A DNA stretch of 18,932 nucleotides from Candolleomyces eurysporus (taxonomy: Eukaryota; Basidiomycota; Agaricomycetes; Agaricales; Psathyrellaceae), in the NCBI GenBank assembly GCA_027579435.1, contig JANBPK010001649.1, positions 1 to 18,932 of the forward strand, given 5' to 3'. A model generated the notes under the pieces. It made no database searches. It saw only the letters and a program-made list of their open reading frames with translations, and had not been told where the DNA came from. Numbering within the stretch: position 1 is the first letter of the stretch; the number at the start of each line of letters is the position of its first letter. Positions 1-8,971 of this stretch are shown here, piece after piece. Position numbers and translations under genes: made by a program.

Positions 1-533
1 GGGCCAAGGCGAACCTCCCATACTCGTCCTCCATTGAGAATTACATATTTCCTGTCAGAGCTCATCCCAATCATTAGCTTCACTGAGTACGAGTCTTACC
101 TGACCGCTGGATCCTGTCAGCTGCCGACTGTCAATGGATGAGCTCCTTCGTCAAGCTTTCAAGTTTGGGACCGGATTAAGGGACGTCGGAAAGATTGGCA
201 AATATATAATATTGATGTGGATGAAGATCTTTTATATCTACAAATTCAGCGCATGGAGGAGTCGGGACCTCCGTTTCAGACAGATGTTTCTTATAACCGC
301 AGCAAACGGAGGTGGCAGCTCCTCTGATCTATCGGGAACTAAGAATACCGAGTCAATGAGAAACGAGCAAACGATGATATTTATCAGTTGAGGCTAAGAA
401 TGCATGAATTCGGTAGAAACAAAAGAGAGATGTTCGCCGTAGGATTAGCATCCCCATCCAATACAACCACGCAAAAGCCGACTGAACTCTACCGTATCCA
501 AAATGTGTTGGCAGAATAAATCAAACGCTAGTT
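1..533. other. Spacer downstream of gene 1; no gene recognised
   Basis: This stretch lies 3' of the gene 1 stop codon. It includes an 85-codon plus-strand open frame (134-391) with no recognisable motif or family resemblance. I could not align any of it to exons of the NACHT paralogs. It probably holds the gene 1 3' UTR and terminator followed by non-coding DNA. Confidence 0.5.
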
Positions 534-2977
534 TTAATCAGGTCCGTTTTTGTTCCTTCCGTTCACGGGCCACTCCTTCGCATCACATCTCCACTTTTCA
601 ACGAACTCACTTATAACGGCGGCTACCTCAGGCTTTCGGGCCTAACATACAACAAAACTGATGTCAGACGCTGCCTCGAAGCAGGAGGAAATCACTTACT
701 TTAATATCGTTGGCAAATCGGTCCAGAAGGCGTACCCAATCCTTAAATTGAGTAAAAAGCCATTCCCCCAAACGATACAGCAGAGGTAACAAATTGTTAA
801 TTTTCTGCCATCCGCCGGTTTGGGTGAAGCTGACAACCTCATCATCGCCAAGAGCAGGGGCGTAGCTCAAGAAAAGCGGCAAATCCTCGAGAGTTTCCCT
901 CAGAAGACGTCTATGAAGCGCTGGGAGAGGGAGCTCATCCCACTGGGCCGGTACTAGAACAGAGGATTATATGTAAGTCGAGGCAATAGCAACAACTAAT
1001 AACCACGTACAAGAGTCAAAGTCCAATGGACATTCGATAATGTGTTGCATACAGCACTTTGCGAGGTGTGTTACAACCCGGGATTGCGATACAAACAAGT
1101 CTTTTGCACGACTTTCTTCTTCCAAGAAATCGGAAAAGGATTTGTGGTATAGATGGAGACCCTGGTCCCGCTCGAAGGTCACAAGGGAACGAAGGTCCGA
1201 GACAAGAGTGTCCTCGGCCCTGATCCCCAGGCCAAGCAAAGTAGAAAGGAGTTCTGCTTGGACGTAGAAGGATGTAAACGGAGACGATAGACGGAACCCC
1301 CGAGAAGCGATATGGTGTGCCCTGAAAAACAGAAGAAAATCGCGTCCATGATGGCTATCGACAGCTTCGTACGCGTTTTTTGCAACCAACAAGATGTTGG
1401 TGTAAAGCCTATCAAGTGCCTCGAATGGCCGCGTCGCTTGTCCTTCGCGTGGCGTCCAGGTGAGGACGATCTTCAGTCTTTCCACCGGGGAAGCTCGACG
1501 CTCTGATATGTACTTGTAGACCGTGGCGACGTAGATGAACTGCCCAGACGCAGCTCGAACCAGGGTCTCGATATCGGCCTCGCTAAACCATTCGGAATCA
1601 TCGATGCGTAGGCCGATGTCTTCGAATCTCCTTCGTAGGTATCGACCCATATCCGCAGAGGCGTCGTACTGGTCGCTGAGTTGTATGTGGTACGCTACCT
1701 CGCGTAGATAACCACGAGGTTCGAGCGCAGTGCGGATTGCCCATTCTGGTCTGCTCGCAATGAAAACGCGGAACGGGAGGTCCTTGTCGAGAATACAGTG
1801 TTTAATGGCGGCCAATAGCTCTGCTTGTCGATCTTCGGCCTGATGTCGATCATCGACGTCGACGTAGGTTGGCTCGGCAGTGACCTTTGGCTCACCCTTG
1901 CACTCGTCGAGGCCGTCGATGAGAATGGCGTACGGAAAGGTATCGATGTCAATTTGTTTACTTCTTCGGAGGTTCTTGAAGGGCCGAACAATGAGGCCGT
2001 CCATCTGGGATTGTAGTGACTGAGAGAAGATGAGGGGGTCATGTTTCACAGCAGCAGCGATGGCACTCTGGAAGAGGGGATGTTTTAATCCTAACTGGTA
2101 AGCGATGGTTGCGACCACAGTAGAGGCTTTGTTGCGAGTGGGATCCGTGGAAGAGAAAAAGAATGCTGCAGCAAGGATGTCCGGTTTGGCGCAGCGCTCA
2201 GCAATAGTTTGCTGCAGCGCAGATTTCCCAGAACCTGCTGCTCCGGTCATGCACAGCAGTCGTTGGGGGGCATTGCGATCTTCGATCCACCCCATGATCT
2301 CGGCCGTCACCTCGACCCGGGTATCTTCATCACATTTCGGAGCATCGTATCGAGCGCTGGAATTAGGGAGGGCGTTGGGCGCGGCATTCTTCAATAGCAA
2401 CTCCCATCCTCCTAAACAAAGCAGCGGCAGTCAAGTTGAGAAATAGTATACATGGATGTTTCGGCTGAACCCACATACCATCTATTGACCTATCTCCCAC
2501 ATTACCACCTGTATGCACAGAAACATGGGAAGCTTCGAAATACTGTATATCCCCCATCTGAATCCCGCTGGCGCCCGGAAAGAATGACGTCCCGCTGTGC
2601 GCCATGTGTGCCGCCGGATTGTTGCAAGGGTACTGAGCTGGCAATAGATGGGGCGGTCGAGGAAAATCTTGATTTCCCGGCACCGAGAGCTCCCCAATTT
2701 GCGAAGAGTGGACTACTTCGCTCTCGCTTCTGGATTGGCGGATTTGGGGCTGGGCTCCATGGATTTGAGGAGTTGAGCTGTCCATGGGAGGCGATAAATC
2801 GGGGACTAAGGGTGCCGAAGCGTGGCCAGACGATGACGTCTCAGCGGTGCTTGGGACCGTTGGGGGCAGGCCTTCAGGTTGGTCGGGGGCACGGTCGATA
2901 GTTGATTTGCTTCTGCGATTGCTGAAGCGTGAGAAGACGCGAGACAAGGTGCTTTGCTTCTTGGATTCTGGGGGCAT
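534..2977 (-). CDS. Gene 1: NACHT-domain NLR-like (STAND) NTPase, intact, four exons
   Basis: Predicted exons are 2977-2479, 2408-1011, 953-700 and 641-534, giving 752 residues and a TAA stop. The ATG is the one followed by PPESKK, which all paralogs share; upstream frames diverge. Residues 1-166 hold a basic Ser/Arg-rich N-terminus (LSRVFSRFSNRR), a Pro/Ser-rich linker and the pre-NACHT motif (FFPGASG, YFEASHV, GDRSIDG). Exon 2 encodes NACHT: Walker A GAAGSGKS at about 222-229, Walker B ILIDGLDE at about 328-335, and VFIASRPE at about 381-388. The helical part contains LYTNILL and YHKSFSDFLEEE. Exon 3 has PAQWDELPL and TGGWQKINNLLPLLYR; exon 4 has RKPEVAAVISEFVEKW. Introns of 70, 57 and 58 bases are GT-AG. 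A 16-residue insertion follows Walker B, as in gene 4. By family this is a nucleotide-dependent oligomerising sensor; ligand and effector are unknown. Family assignment is strong, exact splice sites good, function inferred. Confidence 0.88.
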
Positions 2978-3105
2978 CGTGCTGGGCTGGAGGATAATCA
3001 CGGAGCGATGATGGAGGGAGGCAAGGAGCGGTAGGCGTTGAGCGCCGAGTTCCCACCGTGATAGCAGATGAACACGAGGCGTCTGTGGCTGCGTTCAAAC
3101 CCAAA

Positions 3106-3120
3106 TCGGATAGACGCCTA
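3106..3120 (-). promoter_or_regulatory. Conserved upstream box of gene 1
   Basis: The plus-strand string TCGGATAGACGCCTA lies about 130 bases upstream of the gene 1 ATG. It recurs exactly, at almost the same distance, upstream of gene 5 (15886-15900), and in degenerate form upstream of gene 3 (about 9090-9099). It may be a core-promoter or 5' UTR element, or simply sequence retained since the duplication. Confidence 0.35.
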
Positions 3121-3299
3121 CAGCAAGCGCGTTTGGTTTCCCTGCTAGCCACAGGAAGAGTCAGAGAGGTGAGGTTTCCGTATATTGGGAAAGATGAAGA
3201 CAGTGTCACAATTCGTCAGGAGGGTCAAAGTAATATACGAATTTGGTTCGAATCGAATTAAGTCCTGCTATTAACAGCGGACGGATAGTTTTTGACTAC

Positions 3300-5641
3300 C
3301 TATATCCACTCCTTTTTATCACACTCCCACTTGTGAACAAACTCGTTGATAATCAAAGCAACCTCAGGCTTTTGGAGCTAAAAATAATCAACCGATGTCA
3401 GTTACTGCCTCCCAACAAAGGAAGATCACTTACTTTCAGCTTTCCAGAAAAGCGACAAAGGTTGTCGATCCAACCCTGCCAAATCATATGAAGCAACCCC
3501 ACGGGATACAGTAGAGGCAGCAACTTGTCAATTTTTAGCCACCCATGCTTCTGGGTGAAAGAATCAAGTCCGTCACCAATAGATGGAGATTCGAGCAAGA
3601 AAAATGGCAGGTCTTCGATGGCTTCCCTCAAAGCACGCCTATGTAGCCTTTGGAGAGGGAGCTCCTTCCATTTGGCCGGAATTTCTAAAAACGGAGGGGA
3701 AGTTATGAACCAATTCGCAAAGACAAACTAGCAATTACGCACGGGAGTCAAACTCTAATGGACATTCAGCGATGAGTTGCATACAACACTTTGCAAGATG
3801 CACGTAAACGCGAGACTGCGATACAAACAAGTCCTTTGCACGACTTTCTTCTTCCAAGAAGTCGGAGAAGGATTTGTGGTAAAGGCGTAGACATAAATCG
3901 CCTCTCTCGTCCGTTTCAAAGGCCACGAGGGAATGAAGGTCAGAGACAAGGACTTCTTCGGCCGTGGCCTCCAGGCAAAGCAGCGCAGAGAGGATATCTG
4001 CTGAAGGGGATATCATGGTAGGACCGGGATTGAAACGAAACCCAGTAATACCGATATGGTGGGCTCTGAAAAGCAGAAGAAAATCACGTCCAAAATGGGT
4101 ATCGACTGCCTCATACGCGCTCTTTGCAGTCAATAGAATATTTGTGTAAAGCCTGTCGAGTGCTTCAAACGGTTTTGCCGCTTGGCCTGCGTGTGGTGTC
4201 CAAGACAGGACAATCTTCAGCCTCTGCGTGGGAGCAGCTCGGCGCTCTGAGATATAGTTGAATACCGTTGCGACATAAATGAACTGTCCGGAGGCAGCTC
4301 GGACTAAGGTTTCAATGTCGTTTTCAGTGAACCATTGCGAGTTGCCGATACGCAGGCCTATATCTTCGAACCTTCTTCGTAGGTACCGACACATATCTCC
4401 GGAAGCGTCGTACTTGTCACTGAGTTGTATATGGTACGCCACCTGCTGTAACTGTCCACCGGGTTCGAGCGCAGTGCGAATGGCCCACTCTGGCCTGCTC
4501 GCGATGAAGATGCGAAACGGAAGACGGTCATCGAGGAGACACTTCCTGATGGCGGTCAACAGCTCTGCCTGGCAGTCTTCACCCCTGCACTCATCGAGGC
4601 CGTCGATTAAGATAGCGTATGGAAAGGTGCTGGGATCCGAGCCTATGCTATCAAGGTGCTCAAAGGGCTTCACAATGAGAGTGGTGATTTGGTCCTGCAG
4701 TGATTGGGAGAAAATCAAAGGATCCTCCTCGACTGCAGCCTTGATCAGCTGTCTGACTGCAGGGTTCCCTCTTCCCAATTGGTACGCAATGGTGGGGACA
4801 ACTGGGTCGACGGTGTTGCGGCTGGGATCAACAGCCGAAAAGAAAAATGAAGAGCCAAGGGACTTTTTCTTGCCACATGTTTCAGCGATGGTCTGTTGCA
4901 AGGCGGATTTCCCGGAGCCTGCGGCACCAGTCATGCAGAGCAAGCGGCGAGGGCCACCATGATCCTCGATGAACGCCATAATTTCGCTGGTCACCTCGAC
5001 CCTGGTATCCTCATCGCACTTTGGAGCGTCGTATCGAGCACGGGAGTTGTGAAGAGCATTGGGCGCGGTGTTCTCCAGCAGCCGCTCCCAGCCTAAAAGA
5101 TAAAAACAGTATAAATTAGAGGGTATAGACGCTAATGGTCCAATGGAATCTACCGACCATCTATCGATTTATCACCCACACCACCACCTATGTTCAGGGC
5201 TACATAGGAGCCTTCAAAATACTGAATATCCCCCATTCGGAATCCACTCGCGCCGGCGAGGAACGATGTTGTGCCGCCGTGAGGCCTTGGTGCAGTTGAA
5301 GTGTCACACAGCGGAAGGGTTGGAGCTAGCTGAGGTGGTCGAAGATCTTGATTTCCGGACACCGAGAACGCTGAGATGTTCGAGTGGGCTCGTTCGTTAT
5401 CGCTTCCAGTTTGACAAATTGGTGGTTGGAATCCGTGGCTCTGAGCCGACTTGTCTACAGGGAGCGACAAATCAGGGACCGAAGTTATCCAAGGATTCAA
5501 AGACGATGGTGGCCCAGGGGTGACTGTCGACGACCCTTCAAGTTGATCGGGGTCGTAGGTGACCGCTGGTTTGCTCCTGCGATTGCTGAATCTTGAGAAG
5601 ACGCGAGGCAAGACGCTCAGTTTCTTGGATTCGGGGGGCAT
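3300..5641 (-). CDS. Gene 2: NACHT-domain NLR-like (STAND) NTPase, intact, shortest C-terminus
   Basis: Predicted exons are 5641-5158, 5092-3743, 3684-3434 and 3377-3300, giving 720 residues and a TAG stop. The start is the conserved MPPESKK. Residues 1-161 contain LSRVFSRFSNRR, a Ser/Pro-rich linker and the pre-NACHT motif (GASGFRMGDIQYFEGS, GDKSIDG). NACHT in exon 2 shows GAAGSGKS at about 217-224, AILIDGLDE at about 321-329 and FIASRPEWAIRTALEPGG. Exon 3 has IPAKWKELPL and a variant of the shared motif (KHGWLKIDKLLPLLY, with H where paralogs have G). Exon 4 has QKPEVALIINEFVHKW and ends soon after, without the tail seen in genes 4 and 5. Intron 1 (65 bases) uses the unusual donor GTCGGT where paralogs have GTATGT or GTACGT; introns 2 and 3 are 58 and 56 bases. 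The transposon-like element at 5811-6536 begins 170 bases upstream of the ATG. Function is inferred from family only. Confidence 0.87.
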
Positions 5642-5781
5642 CGTGCGGGGATGGAGGGCAATCAAGATATTGGCGAGGAACGAAGGGAAACAAGGAGTGG
5701 GCGCTGAATTCTCCGGGCCGACGTCCGTGCGTGGCTGCAATTCAGACCCAAGTTGGGCAAGGAGCTTTCTCTGGTGCTCTC

Positions 5782-5788
5782 TATATAC
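5782..5788 (-). promoter_or_regulatory. Possible TATA-like box of gene 2
   Basis: On the minus strand this reads near TATATAG, about 140 bases before the gene 2 ATG. The transposon-like element starts only about 25 bases further upstream, so the insertion may separate the box from upstream control DNA. The motif is short and other paralogs do not clearly share it, so support is weak. Confidence 0.25.
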
Positions 5789-5810
5789 GAACAAGAAATC
5801 ACATCAAAGG

Positions 5811-5838
5811 TATGGCGTGTATATTGGGGAAAAAGTCA
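5811..5838 (+). repeat. Left terminal inverted repeat of the transposon-like element
   Basis: These 28 bases match the reverse complement of 6509-6536 with three mismatches. They are directly preceded by CAAAGG, one half of the putative target-site duplication. Confidence 0.75.
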
Positions 5839-6508
5839 TTTTCAGTACATGTTTGATAAAAACGTGAGATTTGAGTACACGCTGTTCAAACTCACAGGAA
5901 AGTGGTACATGTTTTTCGGGTACATGTTTGCGTTGGTACATCTTGCGCAGTTGTTCCATATGGGATGGCCAGCTAATGGGATGCTCGGCAAGTCGGCAAA
6001 TCTTGCCGCTATCCCCTCGAGTCTATCTTCCACTCCCATCCGACCTCTGTACTGCAAGGAGCTGTAGTTAGTCAGAGTTCCATCATTCAGGAATGAGGAT
6101 GTCTCTCCCTTGGCTGCTAGTAGTTGTACACTGCCAGCGGTAGCTTGCCACGGTATTGGAAGCCAGGAAAACAGTCCAACCCTTCTGACTGAGATGGTAC
6201 CTTCCACAGAGCTCAGGAGAACCATTTCCTACAAACAGTGGTTATATTTGCTACATATTTGGCTACTCAATGAGCGCCAAGAAGCTATTTTCGCACAATA
6301 AATAAGACCATAAGGCGCACGCGTAAAGTCTACGGCGGGTTGAACATGGAATGCCGAAGCTCCGAATCTGATATTGCCGACCCTTGCCGATTTCCGGCCT
6401 GGAGTAATTCTAAGAAATTAGCGGAAAATTGAATATTCGGAGAACATGTATCAAAATCAAACATGTCCCAAGGGGTGAACATGTACGCAAATCGGGTTAA
6501 AAACAGCC

Positions 6509-6536
6509 TGACTTTTTCCCCAGTATGTACGCCATA
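6509..6536 (-). repeat. Right terminal inverted repeat of the transposon-like element
   Basis: This is the inverted partner of 5811-5838. It is directly followed by CAAAGG (6537-6542), the second half of the putative target-site duplication. Confidence 0.75.
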
Positions 6537-6678
6537 CAAAGGAAATCATTCCTGCATTTACGGTCTTACATTCCCAAAACTTAATACGTGATGAATTCTA
6601 CAGAATTCACAGTACCCAAAATCCATTGGTAGAATATGCCGAACGAGGCAGCAAACTGGGGCTAGTCCGAGGTGATTC

Positions 6679-8971
6679 TTATATTACCGATTCATGTGTC
6701 CAGTCGAATTGACGGTTCCACTTCTCGATAAACTCGCTTATAACGGCAGCGACTTCAGGCTTTTCGGCCTAAACATACAATAAAACGGCGTCAGTTGGAC
6801 TTCAAAACGAGAGAAGATCACTCACCCTCAAGTTGTCGGTAAATTGTCTCAGATGGCCTATCCAATCGCCCAAAGCCATGTAAGACCGATCGTCCGAATG
6901 GTATATAGCGGGCAACAAGCTGCTCATTTTCTGCCATCCGCCGTTCTGTGTGAAAGCAACAACTCCCTCGTCAATAGGAGCGTTGTTGATCAAAAAAAAA
7001 CGGCAGGAGCTTGACGGCCATTGATAAAGAACGCTCAGGAGACTCTGGGAAGAGCAAGGGTTACAGATACAGTCAGTGAGACCGACTGACAATCACGCAC
7101 GAGAGTCAGACTCGAATGGACATTCGACAATGTGTTGCATCAAGCACTTTGCGAGGTGTGTTGCAACGCGAGATAGCGGTACAAACAAGGCCTTGGCACG
7201 ACTTTCTTCTTCCAAGAAGTCAGAAAAGGATTTGTGGTACAGATGCAGATATAAACTGCCAAATTGGCCCATTTGGAAGGTGACAAGGGAACGGAGGTCC
7301 GAAATAAGACTTTCTTCGGCTTTGTCTTCCTGGAAAAGCCACGCAGAGAGGAGCTCTGGTGCAGGGTCTACGACGATAGAAATGCTGTTACAAGGAAACC
7401 CGGTAGCACTGATATGGTAAGCCCTGAAAAGCAAAAGAAATTCGCGTCCATGATTGGTATCGACGGCCTCATACGCGTCCTTCGCATTCAGCAGGATGTT
7501 CGTGTAAAGCCTGTCAAGCGCTTCAAATGGTTTTGCCCCTCGTCCTGCGCCTGGTGTCCAGGTGAGTACAGCCTTCAGCCTCTGCACGGGAGAAGCTCGA
7601 CGTTCTGATATGTATTTGAACACCGTCGCGACGTAGACGAACTGCCCTGAGGCAGCTTGGACAAGTGTCTCAATATTGTCGTCGGTGAACCATTGGAGAT
7701 CACCGATTCGTAGGCTAATGCCTTCGAATCTCCTCCGCAGGTATCGACGCATATCCGCAGAGGCATCGTACTGGTCACTGAGTTGGATGTGGTACGCCAC
7801 CTTGGATAGGTGGCCACCAGGTTCGAGCGCGGTACGAATCGCCCACTCCGGCCTGCTGGCGATGAAGACGCGAAATGGGAGGTCATTGACTAGAAGACAC
7901 TCTTTGACTGCAGTCAGCAGTTCGGCTTGGCGATCTTCACCCGTGCATTCGTCAAGGCCGTCGATAAGAATGGCGTGTGGAAGTGTGGTGAGGTCCATTC
8001 CCATGCCTTTACATCGCTGCGAGGGCGCCACGATAAGGGTAGACATCTGCGTCCGCAGTGACTTGGAGAAAATCAAAGGATCGTTCTCGACTGCAGCTTT
8101 GATCCACCGCCGGAGGGTGTCACTCGTTCTTCCTAGCTGATACGCGATGGTGGGAATAACTGGTTTGACTGTGTTGCGGGTGGGATCCGAAGCTGAGAAG
8201 AAGAATGTAGAGGAGAGGATACCGCTGTCTTGACATATTTCGGCGGTCGTTTGTTGCAAGGCAGACTTCCCTGATCCTGCGGCACCCGTCATGCATAGCA
8301 AGCGTTGAGGTCCGTCGCGATCCTTAATCCAGTCCGTGATCTCTCCAATGACCTCAATGCGAGTGTCTTCGTCACATTTTGGAGGGTCATATCGAGCGTC
8401 GGAGTCGTGTAGAGCATTGGGCGCAGTGTTCTTCAACAGCCGCTCCCAGCCTGCGTCGGAGCATAATTTAGCGAAAACTCAGTCAATCGTCTCAGTGAAC
8501 TGACGTACCGTCGATCGACTTATCGCCCGTACCACCCACATTTACATTGAAATCTCTCATTTGAAATCCACTGGCGCCCGGAAAGAAGGACGGAGTGGCG
8601 CCGTGGCCCCCTGGTGGGTAATCGGAGGACTGCAGCGCTGGGAATGGCTGCGGTGGTTGAAGAGAATCGTGTTGTCCATAATGATGCATCGACATGGCGG
8701 CATTTTGGGAGAAATCGACTATTTCGTTCTCGCTCCTGGATTGGCGTATCGGGGGCTGAAGTCCATGGCTCAGAGGAGTCAAGTTGTCCACAGGAACCGA
8801 CAGATCAGGGACTGAGCGTGTCAAGGAATGATAAGAGGATGACGGCCCAGCGGCGACTATCGACGAGCCTTCGAGTTGGTTGCTGGGGGCGGCAGCCAGT
8901 TTGTTCCTGCGATTGCCGAATCGTGAAAAGACACGAGACAAGATGTTGGGCTTCTTGGATTGCGGGGGCAT
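6679..8971 (-). CDS. Gene 3: NACHT-domain NLR-like NTPase with a frameshift in exon 3
   Basis: Predicted exons are 8971-8509, 8450-7101, 7044-6826 and 6768-6679. The start is MPPQSKKPN. Exon 1 has LSRVFSRFGNRR and a shortened pre-NACHT motif (GASGFQMRDFNVNVGG, GDKSIDG) lacking the YFEAS part. NACHT in exon 2 is intact: GAAGSGKS at about 210-217, AILIDGLDE at about 314-322, and VFIASRPEW. Exon 3 is damaged. A run of nine A on the plus strand (6992-7000) is one base too long, so the frame leaves homology at LLPFF and stops at TGA 6973-6971, giving about 628 residues. Downstream, the NGGWQKM motif and exon 4 (AEKPEVAAVISEFIEKW) remain conserved in the other frame. The PxKWxELPL segment that starts exon 3 in paralogs is also missing. 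Introns are 58, 56 and 57 bases. Either the gene recently lost its C-terminus or the homopolymer was mis-sequenced; the NACHT engine is intact in both cases. Confidence 0.8.

Larger units (their letters stand above)
5811..6536. mobile_element. Non-autonomous DNA transposon (MITE-like), 726 bases
   Basis: The left end (TATGGCGTGTATATTGGGG, then AAAAAGTCA) and the reverse complement of the right end (TATGGCGTACATACTGGGG, then AAAAAGTCA) match at 25 of 28 positions. The six bases CAAAGG flank it directly on both sides (5805-5810 and 6537-6542), as expected of a target-site duplication. Inside each end are copies of TACATGTTT pointing inward: 5846-5854, 5906-5914 and 5921-5929 on the left, and inverted copies at 6443-6450, 6458-6466 and 6478-6486 on the right. 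Such mirrored subterminal repeats are typical transposase-binding sites. The interior frames, including a 127-codon minus-strand one at 5842-6225, resemble no transposase, so mobilisation would need a transposase encoded elsewhere. I cannot assign a superfamily. Confidence 0.78.

Noticed and set aside
4279..4962. A 227-codon plus-strand open frame
   Set aside because: It lies antisense to the gene 2 NACHT exon. Similar antisense frames recur opposite the other paralogs, as expected from the conserved sense codons, and it shows no motif of its own.
5842..6225. A possible protein-coding gene inside the transposon-like element
   Set aside because: The 127-codon frame resembles no transposase or other family, and its C-terminal part overlaps subterminal repeat sequence.
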